Shown piece after piece: positions 1 to 10,971 of a stretch of DNA of 64,000 nt. Numbering within the stretch: the first letter of the stretch is position 1; every line of letters begins with the position of its first letter. The DNA is from Limanda limanda (Eukaryota > Chordata > Actinopteri > Pleuronectiformes > Pleuronectidae). The stretch spans positions 277,716-341,715 of the forward strand of contig NW_026870594.1 in NCBI RefSeq assembly GCF_963576545.1, read 5' to 3'. Both the position numbers and the translations under genes were made by a program. The notes below the pieces were generated by a model. It worked only from the letters and a program-made list of their open reading frames with translations, was not told the DNA's origin and did not search any database.

Positions 1-811
1 CATAGGAGAAAGAGATATTCTTGAATAACTTTTTTTGTGAAGGTCGGAGAGACTTGGAAAGTGGTTGCATCTGGACTAATTTGGATCCTGCGGATCGATT
101 GGTACCATCCCCGAGCTTGTACGACCTTCGGAAGAGGTCGACCGACGAAATTCCCCCAAATCTGAGGAGATATTCTTGAATAACTTTTTTTGTGAAGGTC
201 GGAGAGACTTGCAAGTAGGCTCTACCCCCACTAAATGGGGTAGCGCGCATCGATCGGTACCATCCTTGAGCTTCTCCGACTTTCGGAAGGGTTAGGGTTA
301 GGGATAGGGATGAAAGCACATAGGAGAAAGAGATATTCTTGAATAACTTTTTTTGTGAAGGTCGGAGAGACTTGGAAAGTGGTTGCATCTGGACTAATTT
401 GGGTCCTGCGGATCGATTGGTACCATCCCCGAGCTTGTACGACCTTCGGAAGAGGTCGACCGACGAAATTCCCCCAAATCTGAGGAGATATTCTTGAATA
501 ACTTTTTTTGTGAAGGTCGGAGAGACTTGCAAGTAGGCTCTACCCCCACTAAATAGGGTTGCGCGCATCGATCGGTACCATCCTTGAGCTTCTCCGACTT
601 TCGGAAGGGTTAGGGTTAGGGTTAGGGATGAAAGCACATAGGAGAAAGAGATATTCTTGAATAACTTTTTTTGTGAAGGTCGGAGAGACTTGCAAGTAGG
701 CTCTACCCCCACTAAATGGGGTAGCGCGCATCGATCGGTACCATCCTTGAGCTTCTCCGACTTTCGGAAGGGTTAGGGTTAGGGTTAGGGATGAAAGCAC
801 ATAGGAGAAAG

Positions 812-854
812 AGATATTCTTGAATAACTTTTTTTGTGAAGGTCGGAGAGACTT
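812..854 (+). repeat. 43-bp core common to A and B (reference copy)
   Basis: The core runs from AGATATTCTTG through a run of seven T to GGTCGGAGAGACTT. It is present in every A and every B, essentially unchanged, although the adjacent 79 bp differ at 23 positions between A and B. Recurrent variants are AATAAC to AATTAC (or AATAGC) just after some B units, and GGTCGG to GGTCAG in a few units. It is the most conserved part of the array. Either it is functionally constrained, for example as a protein-binding box, or it is the preferred exchange point that keeps A and B homogenised. It does not match the CENP-B box that I know. Confidence 0.85.
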
Positions 855-928
855 GCAAGTAGGCTCTACCCCCACTAAATGGGGTAGCGCGCATCGATCG
901 GTACCATCCTTGAGCTTCTCCGACTTTC
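838..928 (+). repeat. Imperfect inverted repeat inside monomer A
   Basis: The 16 bases at 838-853 and the reverse complement of 913-928 match at 13 of 16 positions, including an unbroken run TCGGAGA, with 59 bp between arms. A smaller nested hairpin lies at 915-933, with stem CCGA/TCGG, loop CTT, and an outer CTT/AAG pair after a two-base bulge. A therefore has some dyad character that could support cruciform or RNA structure. Confidence 0.6.
866..887 (+). repeat. Hairpin with 7-bp stem CTACCCC / GGGGTAG in monomer A
   Basis: The arms 866-872 and 881-887 are perfectly complementary around an 8-base loop. The element recurs in every A. In the A units that follow the last B of a run, GGGGTAG becomes GGGGTTG, which puts a T:T mismatch in the stem. 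In B the homologous positions are too diverged to form it. It may be only a by-product of composition. Confidence 0.7.
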
Positions 929-932
929 GGAA

Positions 933-953
933 GGGTTAGGGTTAGGGTTAGGG
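933..953 (+). repeat. Telomeric tract (GGGTTA)3GGG, potential G-quadruplex (reference copy)
   Basis: This 21-bp tract has exactly four GGG runs separated by TTA, the minimum for one intramolecular G-quadruplex of the vertebrate-telomere type. It also contains two overlapping YTAGGGTTR motifs, the known recognition sequence of TRF-type Myb telomere proteins. The tract recurs in nearly every A unit, hence about every 163 bp, and never in B. Base composition and motif are read directly; folding and protein binding are inferred from known behaviour of this sequence. Confidence 0.93.
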
Positions 954-2889
954 ATGAAAGCACATAGGAGAAAGAGATATTCTTGAATAACTTTTTTTGT
1001 GAAGGTCGGAGAGACTTTGAAAGTGGTTGCATTTGGACTAATTTGGGTCCTGCGGATCGATTGGTACCATCCCCGAGCTTGTACGACCTTCGGAAGAGGT
1101 CGACCGACGAAATTCCCCCAAATCTGAGGAGATATTCTTGAATTACTTTTTTTGTGAAGGTCGGAGAGACTTGCAAGTAGGCTCTACCCCCACTAAATGG
1201 GGTTGCGCGCATCGATCGGTACCATCCTTGAGCTTCTCCGACTTTCGGAAGGGTTAGGGTTAGGGTTAGGGATGAAAGCACATAGGAGAAAGAGATATTC
1301 TTGAATAACTTTTTTTGTGAAGGTCGGAGAGACTTGCAAGTAGGCTCTACCCCCACTAAATGGGGTAGCGCGCATCGATCGGTACCATCCTTGAGCTTCT
1401 CCGACTTTCGGAAGGGTTAGGGTTAGGGATGAAAGCACATAGGAGAAAGAGATATTCTTGAATAACTTTTTTTGTGAAGGTCGGAGAGACTTGCAAGTAG
1501 GCTCTACCCCCACTAAATGGGGTAGCGCGCATCGATCGGTACCATCCTTGAGCTTCTCCGACTTTCGGAAGGGTTAGGGTTAGGGTTAGGGATGAAAGCA
1601 CATAGGAGAAAGAGATATTCTTGAATAACTTTTTTTGTGAAGGTCGGAGAGACTTGGAAAGTGGTTGCATCTGGACTAATTTGGATCCTGCGGATCGATT
1701 GGTACCATCCCCGAGCTTGTACGACCTTCGGAAGAGGTCGACCGACGAAATTCCCCCAAATCTGAGGAGATATTCTTGAATAACTTTTTTTGTGAAGGTC
1801 GGAGAGACTTGCAAGTAGGCTCTACCCCCACTAAATGGGGTAGCGCGCATCGATCGGTACCATCCTTGAGCTTCTCCGACTTTCGGAAGGGTTAGGGTTA
1901 GGGTTAGGGATGAAAGCACATAGGAGAAAGAGATATTCTTGAATAACTTTTTTTGTGAAGGTCGGAGAGACTTGCAAGTAGGCTCTACCCCCACTAAATG
2001 GGGTAGCGCGCATCGATCGGTACCATCCTTGAGCTTCTCCGACTTTCGGAAGGGTTAGGGTTAGGGTTAGGGATGAAAGCACATAGGAGAAAGAGATATT
2101 CTTGAATAACTTTTTTTGTGAAGGTCGGAGAGACTTGCAAGTAGGCTCTACCCCCACTAAATGGGGTAGCGCGCATCGATCGGTACCATCCTTGAGCTTC
2201 TCCGACTTTCGGAAGGGTTAGGGTTAGGGTTAGGGATGAAAGCACATAGGAGAAAGAGATATTCTTGAATAACTTTTTTTGTGAAGGTCGGAGAGACTTG
2301 CAAGTAGGCTCTACCCCCACTAAATGGGGTAGCGCGCATCGATCGGTACCATCCTTGAGCTTCTCCGACTTTCGGAAGGGTTAGGGTTAGGGTTAGGGAT
2401 GAAAGCACATAGGAGAAAGAGATATTCTTGAATAACTTTTTTTGTGAAGGTCGGAGAGACTTTGAAAGTGGTTGCATCTGGACTAATTTGGGTCCTGCGG
2501 ATCGATTGGTACCATCCCCGAGCTTGTACGACCTTCGGAAGAGGTCGACCGACGAAATTCCCCCAAATCTGAGGAGATATTCTTGAATTACTTTTTTTGT
2601 GAAGGTCGGAGAGACTTGCAAGTAGGCTCTACCCCCACTAAATGGGGTTGCGCGCATCGATCGGTACCATCCTTGAGCTTCTCCGACTTTCGGAAGGGTT
2701 AGGGTTAGGGTTAGGGATGAAAGCACATAGGAGAAAGAGATATTCTTGAATAACTTTTTTTGTGAAGGTCGGAGAGACTTGCAAGTAGGCTCTACCCCCA
2801 CTAAATGGGGTAGCGCGCATCGATCGGTACCATCCTTGAGCTTCTCCGACTTTCGGAAGGGTTAGGGTTAGGGTTAGGGATGAAAGCAC

Positions 2890-5800
2890 ATAGGAGAAAG
2901 AGAGAAAGAGATATTCTTGAATAACTTTTTTTGTGAAGGTCGGAGAGACTTGCAAGTAGGCTCTACCCCCACTAAATGGGGTAGCGCGCATCGATCGGTA
3001 CCATCCTTGAGCTTCTCCGACTTTCGGAAGGGTTAGGGTTAGGGTTAGGGATGAAAGCACATAGGAGAAAGAGATATTCTTGAATAACTTTTTTTGTGAA
3101 GGTCGGAGAGACTTGGAAAGTGGTTGCATCTGGACTAATTTGGATCCTGCGGATCGATTGGTACCATCCCCGAGCTTGTACGACCTTCGGAAGAGGTCGA
3201 CCGACGAAATTCCCCCAAATCTGAGGAGATATTCTTGAATAACTTTTTTTGTGAAGGTCGGAGAGACTTGCAAGTAGGCTCTACCCCCACTAAATGGGGT
3301 AGCGCGCATCGATCGGTACCATCCTTGAGCTTCTCCGACTTTCGGAAGGGTTAGGGTTAGGGTTAGGGATGAAGCACATAGGAGAAAGAGATAATCTTGA
3401 ATAACTTTTTTTGTGAAGGTCGGAGAGACTTGCAAGTAGGCTCTACCCCACAAATGGGTAGCGCGCATCGATCGGTACCATCCTTGAGCTTCTCCGACTT
3501 TCGGAAGGGTTAGGGTTAGGGGTTAGGGATGAAGCACATAGGAGAAAGAGATATTCTTGAATAACTTTTTTTGTGAAGGTCGAGAGACTTGCAAGTAGGC
3601 TCTACCCCCACTAAATGGGGTAGCGCGCATCGATCGGTACCATCCTTGAGCTTCTCCGACTTTCGGAAGGGTTAGGGTTAGGGTTAGGGATGAAAGCACA
3701 TAGGAGAAAGAGATATTCTTGAATAACTTTTTTTGTGAAGGTCGGAGAGACTTGCAAGTAGGCTCTACCCCCACTAAATGGGGTAGCGCGCATCGATCGG
3801 TACCATCCTTGAGCTTCTCCGACTTTCGGAAGGGTTAGGGTTAGGGTTAGGGATGAAAGCACATAGGAGAAAGAGATATTCTTGAATAACTTTTTTTGTG
3901 AAGGTCGGAGAGACTTGCAAGTAGGCTCTACCCCCACTAAATGGGGTAGCGCGCATCGATCGGTACCATCCTTGAGCTTCTCCGACTTTCGGAAGGGTTA
4001 GGGTTAGGGTTAGGGATGAAAGCACATAGGAGAAAGAGATATTCTTGAATAACTTTTTTTGTGAAGGTCGGAGAGACTTGCAAGTAGGCTCTACCCCCAC
4101 TAAATGGGGTAGCGCGCATCGATCGGTACCATCCTTGAGCTTCTCCGACTTTCGGAAGGGTTAGGGTTAGGGTTAGGGATGAAGCACATAGGAGAAAGAG
4201 ATATTCTTGAATAACTTTTTTTTGTGAAGGTCGGAGAGACTTGCAAGTAGGCTCTACCCCCACTAAATGGGGTAGCGCGCATCGATCGGTACCATCCTTG
4301 AGCTTCTCCGACTTTCGGAAGGGTTAGGGTTAGGGTTAGGGATGAAAGCACATAGGAGAAAGAGATATTCTTGAATAACTTTTTTTGTGAAGGTCGGAGA
4401 GACTTGCAAGTAGGCTCTACCCCACTAAATGGGGTAGCGCGCATCGATCGGTACCATCCTTGAGCTTCTCCGACTTTCGGAAGGGTTAGGGTTAGGGTTA
4501 GGGATGAAAGCACATAGGAGAAAGAGATATTCTTGAATAACTTTTTTTGTGAAGGTCGGAGAGACTTGCAAGTAGGCTCTACCCCCACTAAATGGGGTAG
4601 CGCGCATCGATCGGTACCATCCTTGAGCTTCTCCGACTTTCGGAAGGGTTAGGGTTAGGGTTAGGGATGAAAGCACATAGGAGAAAGAGATATTCTTGAA
4701 TAACTTTTTTTGTGAAGGTCGGAGAGACTTGCAAGTAGGCTCTACCCCCACTAAATGGGGTAGCGCGCATCGATCGGTACCATCCTTGGAGCTTCTCCGA
4801 CTTTCGGAAGGGTTAGGGTTAGGTTAGGGATGAAAGCACATAGGAGAAAGAGATATTCTTGAATAACTTTTTTTGTGAAGGTCGGAGAGACTTGCAAGTA
4901 GGCTCTACCCCCACTAAATGGGGTAGCGCGCATCGATCGGTACCATCCTTGAGCTTCTCCGACTTTCGGAAGGGTTAGGGTTAGGGTTAGGGATGAAAGC
5001 ACATAGGAGAAAGAGATATTCTTGAATAACTTTTTTTGTGAAGGTCGGAGAGACTTGCAAGTAGGCTCTACCCCCACTAAATGGGGTAGCGCGCATCGAT
5101 CGGTACCATCCTTGAGCTTCTCCGACTTTCGGAAGGGTTAGGGTTAGGGTTAGGGATGAAAGCACATAGGAGAAAGAGATATTCTTGAATAACTTTTTTT
5201 GTGAAGGTCGGAGAGACTTGCAAGTAGGCTCTACCCCCACTAAATGGGGTAGCGCGCATCGATCGGTACCATCCTTGAGCTTCTCCGACTTTCGGAAGGG
5301 TTAGGGTTAGGGTTAGGGATGAAAGCACATAGGAGAAAGAGATATTCTTGAATAACTTTTTTTGTGAAGGTCGGAGAGACTTGGAAAGTGGTTGCATCTG
5401 GACTAATTTGGGTCCTGCGGATCGATTGGTACCATCCCCGAGCTTGTACGACCTTCGAAGAGGTCGACCGACGAAATTCCCCCAAATCTGAGGAGATATT
5501 CTTGAATTACTTTTTTTGTGAAGGTCGGAGAGACTTGCAAGTAGGCTCTACCCCCACTAAATGGGGTTGCGCGCATCGATCGGTACCATCCTTGAGCTTC
5601 TCCGACTTTCGGAAGGGTTAGGGTTAGGGTTAGGGATGAAAGCACATAGGAGAAAGAGATATTCTTGAATAACTTTTTTTGTGAAGGTCGGAGAGACTTG
5701 CAAGTAGGCTCTACCCCCACTAAATGGGGTAGCGCGCATCGATCGGTACCATCCTTGAGCTTCTCCGACTTTCGGAAGGGTTAGGGTTAGGGTTAGGGAT

Positions 5801-6370
5801 GAAAGCACATAGGAGAAAGAGATATTCTTGAATAACTTTTTTTGTGAAGGTCGGAGAGACTTGCAAGTAGGCTCTACCCCCACTAAATGGGGTAGCGCGC
5901 ATCGATCGGTACCATCCTTGAGCTTCTCCGACTTTCGGAAGGGTTAGGTTAGGGTTAGGGATGAAAGCACATAGGAGAAAGAGATATTCTTGAATAACTT
6001 TTTTGTGAAGGTCGGAGAGACTTGGAAAGTGGTTGCATCTGGACTAATTTGGGTCCTGCGGATCGATTGGTACCATCCCGAGCTTGTACGACCTTCAGAA
6101 GAGGTCGACCGACGAAATTCCCCCAAATCTGAGGAGATATTCTTGAATTACTTTTTTTGTGAAGGTCGGAGAGACTTGCAAGTAGGCTCTACCCCCACTA
6201 AATGGGGTTGCGCGCATCGATCGGTACCATCCTTGAGCTTCTCCGACTTTCGGAAGGGTTAGGGTTAGGGTTAGGGATGAAAGCACATAGGAGAAAGAGA
6301 TATTCTTGAATAACTTTTTTTGTGAAGGTCGGAGAGACTTGCAAGTAGGCTCTACCCCCACTAAATGGGT
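2890..6370 (+). other. Segment enriched in single-base indels
   Basis: Small length changes cluster here: an 8-bp GAGAAA-type duplication near 2900; missing A in GATGAAAGC near 3373, 3533 and 4191; lost bases near 3446-3458; an extra G near 3520; a lost G near 3582; T8 near 4217 and T6 near 6000 instead of T7; C4 for C5 near 4420; an extra G near 4789; GGTTAGGTTAGGG near 4822 and 5947; a lost G near 5457; a lost C near 6078; a lost G near 6367. Between about 6.4 and 63.6 kb I saw none, and one more (lost C) near 63622. Most sit in homopolymers, so under-polished assembly is as likely as real decay. Confidence 0.75.
3227..5339 (+). repeat. Pure A tract of about 13 monomers
   Basis: This is one of the longest stretches without any B. 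Its length, 2,113 bp, is slightly short of 13x163 because of several one-base deletions. A comparable B-free tract lies at about 32.7-34.75 kb. Confidence 0.85.
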
Positions 6371-7274
6371 AGCGCGCATCGATCGGTACCATCCTTGAGC
6401 TTCTCCGACTTTCGGAAGGGTTAGGGTTAGGGTTAGGGATGAAAGCACATAGGAGAAAGAGATATTCTTGAATAACTTTTTTTGTGAAGGTCGGAGAGAC
6501 TTGCAAGTAGGCTCTACCCCCACTAAATGGGGTAGCGCGCATCGATCGGTACCATCCTTGAGCTTCTCCGACTTTCGGAAGGGTTAGGGTTAGGGTTAGG
6601 GATGAAAGCACATAGGAGAAAGAGATATTCTTGAATAACTTTTTTTGTGAAGGTCGGAGAGACTTGCAAGTAGGCTCTACCCCCACTAAATGGGGTAGCG
6701 CGCATCGATCGGTACCATCCTTGAGCTTCTCCGACTTTCGGAAGGGTTAGGGTTAGGGTTAGGGATGAAAGCACATAGGAGAAAGAGATATTCTTGAATA
6801 ACTTTTTTTGTGAAGGTCGGAGAGACTTGCAAGTAGGCTCTACCCCCACTAAATGGGGTAGCGCGCATCGATCGGTACCATCCTTGAGCTTCTCCGACTT
6901 TCGGAAGGGTTAGGGTTAGGGTTAGGGATGAAAGCACATAGGAGAAAGAGATATTCTTGAATAACTTTTTTTGTGAAGGTCGGAGAGACTTGCAAGTAGG
7001 CTCTACCCCCACTAAATGGGGTAGCGCGCATCGATCGGTACCATCCTTGAGCTTCTCCGACTTTCGGAAGGGTTAGGGTTAGGGTTAGGGATGAAAGCAC
7101 ATAGGAGAAAGAGATATTCTTGAATAACTTTTTTTGTGAAGGTCGGAGAGACTTGCAAGTAGGCTCTACCCCCACTAAATGGGGTAGCGCACATCGATCG
7201 GTACCATCCTTGAGCTTCTCCGACTTTCGGAAGGGTTAGGGTTAGGGTTAGGGATGAAAGCACATAGGAGAAAG

Positions 7275-7429
7275 AGATATTCTTGAATAACTTTTTTTGT
7301 GAAGGTCGGAGAGACTTGGAAAGTGGTTGCATCTGGACTAATTTGGGTCCTGCGGATCGATTGGTACCATCCCCGAGCTTGTACGACCTTCGGAAGAGGT
7401 CGACCGACGAAATTCCCCCAAATCTGAGG
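7275..7429 (+). repeat. Reference copy of monomer B (155 bp)
   Basis: The parts are core 7275-7317, middle 7318-7396 and B-specific tail 7397-7429. The middle aligns to the A middle with no gap and 56/79 identical bases (about 71%), so A and B are paralogous monomers, not unrelated sequences. The tail lacks TTAGGG and instead carries GGTCGACC and a C5 run. B copies almost always lie between A copies, giving 318-bp AB dimers. Common variants are CTGCGG to CTGCAG, TTCGGAAG to TTCTGAAG, and TTGGAAAG to TTGAAAAG, each confined to particular higher-order blocks. Confidence 0.95.
7385..7405 (+). repeat. B-specific hairpin and 8-bp palindrome
   Basis: GACCT (7385-7389) and AGGTC (7397-7401) are complementary around a 7-base loop, and they overlap the perfect palindrome GGTCGACC (7398-7405). 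The palindrome includes a SalI-type GTCGAC absent from A, so it marks B copies. It is destroyed by a C-to-A change in B units at about 59176, 59494, 60937, 62537 and 63173. Confidence 0.7.
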
Positions 7430-8060
7430 AGATATTCTTGAATTACTTTTTTTGTGAAGGTCGGAGAGACTTGCAAGTAGGCTCTACCCCCACTAAATGG
7501 GGTTGCGCGCATCGATCGGTACCATCCTTGAGCTTCTCCGACTTTCGGAAGGGTTAGGGTTAGGGTTAGGGATGAAAGCACATAGGAGAAAGAGATATTC
7601 TTGAATAACTTTTTTTGTGAAGGTCGGAGAGACTTGCAAGTAGGCTCTACCCCCACTAAATGGGGTAGCGCGCATCGATCGGTACCATCCTTGAGCTTCT
7701 CCGACTTTCGGAAGGGTTAGGGTTAGGGTTAGGGATGAAAGCACATAGGAGAAAGAGATATTCTTGAATAACTTTTTTTGTGAAGGTCGGAGAGACTTGC
7801 AAGTAGGCTCTACCCCCACTAAATGGGGTAGCGCGCATCGATCGGTACCATCCTTGAGCTTCTCCGACTTTCGGAAGGGTTAGGGTTAGGGTTAGGGATG
7901 AAAGCACATAGGAGAAAGAGATATTCTTGAATAACTTTTTTTGTGAAGGTCGGAGAGACTTGCAAGTAGGCTCTACCCCCACTAAATGGGGTAGCGCGCA
8001 TTGATCGGTACCATCCTTGAGCTTCTCCGACTTTCGGAAGGGTTAGGGTTAGGGTTAGGG

Positions 8061-8217
8061 ATGAAAGCACATAGGAGAAAGAGATATTCTTGAATAACTT
8101 TTTTTGTGAAGGTCGGAGAGACTTGCAAGTAGGCTCTACCCCCACTAAATGGGGTAGCGCGCATCGATCGGTACCATCCTTGAGCTTCTCCGACTTTCGG
8201 AAGGGTTAGGGTTAGGG
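8061..8217 (+). repeat. Short A variant (157 bp) lacking one TTAGGG
   Basis: The unit is identical in plan to A, but the telomeric tract at 8203-8217 is (GGGTTA)2GGG, with three GGG runs instead of four. I count about 18 such units, near 1420, 8205, 9170, 11570, 18980, 19785, 21070, 21715, 31670, 32470, 33760, 34240, 36975, 37775, 39065, 39710, 57080 and 61900. Several are the same event copied by higher-order duplication (18980/31670/36975; 19785/32470/37775; 21070/33760/39065; 21715/39710). Confidence 0.93.
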
Positions 8218-10971
8218 ATGAAAGCACATAGGAGAAAGAGATATTCTTGAATAACTTTTTTTGTGAAGGTCGGAGAGACTTGCAAGTAGGCTCTACCCCC
8301 ACTAAATGGGGTAGCGCGCATCGATCGGTACCATCCTTGAGCTTCTCCGACTTTCGGAAGGGTTAGGGTTAGGGTTAGGGATGAAAGCACATAGGAGAAA
8401 GAGATATTCTTGAATAACTTTTTTTGTGAAGGTCGGAGAGACTTGCAAGTAGGCTCTACCCCCACTAAATGGGGTAGCGCGCATCGATCGGTACCATCCT
8501 TGAGCTTCTCCGACTTTCGGAAGGGTTAGGGTTAGGGTTAGGGATGAAAGCACATAGGAGAAAGAGATATTCTTGAATAACTTTTTTTGTGAAGGTCGGA
8601 GAGACTTGCAAGTAGGCTCTACCCCCACTAAATGGGGTAGCGCACATCGATCGGTACCATCCTTGAGCTTCTCCGACTTTCGGAAGGGTTAGGGTTAGGG
8701 TTAGGGATGAAAGCACATAGGAGAAAGAGATATTCTTGAATAACTTTTTTTGTGAAGGTCGGAGAGACTTGGAAAGTGGTTGCATCTGGACTAATTTGGG
8801 TCCTGCGGATCGATTGGTACCATCCCCGAGCTTGTACGACCTTCGGAAGAGGTCGACCGACGAAATTCCCCCAAATCTGAGGAGATATTCTTGAATTACT
8901 TTTTTTGTGAAGGTCGGAGAGACTTGCAAGTAGGCTCTACCCCCACTAAATGGGGTTGCGCGCATCGATCGGTACCATCCTTGAGCTTCTCCGACTTTCG
9001 GAAGGGTTAGGGTTAGGGTTAGGGATGAAAGCACATAGGAGAAAGAGATATTCTTGAATAACTTTTTTTGTGAAGGTCGGAGAGACTTGCAAGTAGGCTC
9101 TACCCCCACTAAATGGGGTAGCGCGCATCGATCGGTACCATCCTTGAGCTTCTCCGACTTTCGGAAGGGTTAGGGTTAGGGATGAAAGCACATAGGAGAA
9201 AGAGATATTCTTGAATAACTTTTTTTGTGAAGGTCGGAGAGACTTGCAAGTAGGCTCTACCCCCACTAAATGGGGTAGCGCGCATCGATCGGTACCATCC
9301 TTGAGCTTCTCCGACTTTCGGAAGGGTTAGGGTTAGGGTTAGGGATGAAAGCACATAGGAGAAAGAGATATTCTTGAATAACTTTTTTTGTGAAGGTCGG
9401 AGAGACTTGCAAGTAGGCTCTACCCCCACTAAATGGGGTAGCGCGCATCGATCGGTACCATCCTTGAGCTTCTCCGACTTTCGGAAGGGTTAGGGTTAGG
9501 GTTAGGGATGAAAGCACATAGGAGAAAGAGATATTCTTGAATAACTTTTTTTGTGAAGGTCGGAGAGACTTGCAAGTAGGCTCTACCCCCACTAAATGGG
9601 GTAGCGCGCATCGATCGGTACCATCCTTGAGCTTCTCCGACTTTCGGAAGGGTTAGGGTTAGGGTTAGGGATGAAAGCACATAGGAGAAAGAGATATTCT
9701 TGAATAACTTTTTTTGTGAAGGTCGGAGAGACTTGGAAAGTGGTTGCATCTGGACTAATTTGGGTCCTGCAGATCGATTGGTACCATCCCCGAGCTTGTA
9801 CGACCTTCGGAAGAGGTCGACCGACGAAATTCCCCCAAATCTGAGGAGATATTCTTGAATAACTTTTTTTGTGAAGGTCGGAGAGACTTGCAAGTAGGCT
9901 CTACCCCCACTAAATGGGGTAGCGCGCATCGATCGGTACCATCTTTGAGCTTCTCCGACTTTCGGAAGGGTTAGGGTTAGGGTTAGGGATGAAAGCACAT
10001 AGGAGAAAGAGATATTCTTGAATAACTTTTTTTGTGAAGGTCGGAGAGACTTGGAAAGTGGTTGCATCTGGACTAATTTGGGTCCTGCGGATCGATTGGT
10101 ACCATCCCCGAGCTTGTACGACCTTCGGAAGAGGTCGACCGACGAAATTCCCCCAAATCTGAGGAGATATTCTTGAATAACTTTTTTTGTGAAGGTCGGA
10201 GAGACTTGCAAGTAGGCTCTACCCCCACTAAATGGGGTTGCGCGCATCGATCGGTACCATCCTTGAGCTTCTCCGACTTTCGGAAGGGTTAGGGTTAGGG
10301 TTAGGGATGAAAGCACATAGGAGAAAGAGATATTCTTGAATAACTTTTTTTGTGAAGGTCGGAGAGACTTGCAAGTAGGCTCTACCCCCACTAAATGGGG
10401 TAGCGCGCATCGATCGGTACCATCCTTGAGCTTCTCCGACTTTCGGAAGGGTTAGGGTTAGGGTTAGGGATGAAAGCACATAGGAGAAAGAGATATTCTT
10501 GAATAACTTTTTTTGTGAAGGTCGGAGAGACTTGCAAGTTGGCTCTACCCCCACTAAATGGGGTAGCGCGCATCGATCGGTACCATCCTTGAGCTTCTCC
10601 GACTTTCGGAAGGGTTAGGGTTAGGGTTAGGGATGAAAGCACATAGGAGAAAGAGATATTCTTGAATAACTTTTTTTGTGAAGGTCGGAGAGACTTGGAA
10701 AGTGGTTGCATCTGGACTAATTTGGGTCCTGCAGATCGATTGGTACCATCCCCGAGCTTGTACGACCTTCGGAAGAGGTCGACCGACGAAATTCCCCCAA
10801 ATCTGAGGAGATATTCTTGAATAACTTTTTTTGTGAAGGTCGGAGAGACTTGCAAGTAGGCTCTACCCCCACTAAATGGGGTAGCGCGCATCGATCGGTA
10901 CCATCCTTGAGCTTCTCCGACTTTCGGAAGGGTTAGGTTTAGGGTTAGGGATGAAAGCACATAGGAGAAAG

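Larger units (their letters stand above)
791..953 (+). repeat. Reference copy of monomer A (163 bp)
   Basis: This is a clean example of the majority unit. It starts ATGAAAGCAC. The parts are a 21-bp leader (791-811), a 43-bp core shared with B (812-854), a 79-bp middle (855-933) and the telomeric tail (934-953). The middle contains BssHII-type GCGCGC, ClaI-type ATCGAT, PvuI-type CGATCG and KpnI-type GGTACC palindromes almost back to back. The 163-bp spacing between successive units is exact across most of the window. Because 163 is 3x54+1, each successive copy shifts the reading frame by one, which argues against any coding role. Confidence 0.96.
7000..9160 (+). repeat. 1,453-bp duplication
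   Basis: The rare A variant GCGCACAT occurs near 7191 and again near 8643, each followed by A, B and a GGGGTTG-type A at the same distances. Identity extends over roughly 7.0-7.7 kb against 8.45-9.16 kb. Edges are uncertain because plain A units are indistinguishable. Confidence 0.65.

Noticed and set aside
812..854. CENP-B box or centromeric satellite
   Set aside because: I see no match to the CENP-B box motif in either monomer, and the embedded TTAGGG favours a subtelomeric assignment, though centromeric use cannot be excluded.
866..887. Rho-independent terminator (CTACCCC/GGGGTAG hairpin and T7 run)
   Set aside because: The T7 run lies upstream of the hairpin on + and is not adjacent on either strand, and the window is eukaryotic satellite DNA without genes.
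5364..5621. Plus-strand open frames near 5364-5621, 5990-6262 and 63551-63808
   Set aside because: They appear only where a single-base deletion in a B unit joins two frames, near 5457, 6000/6078 and 63622. Homologous B units elsewhere have no such frame.
7385..7405. Heat-shock-element-like TTCGGAA motif
   Set aside because: TTC and GAA are separated by one base only, not the spacing of a heat-shock element, and the motif is part of a repeat with no gene nearby.
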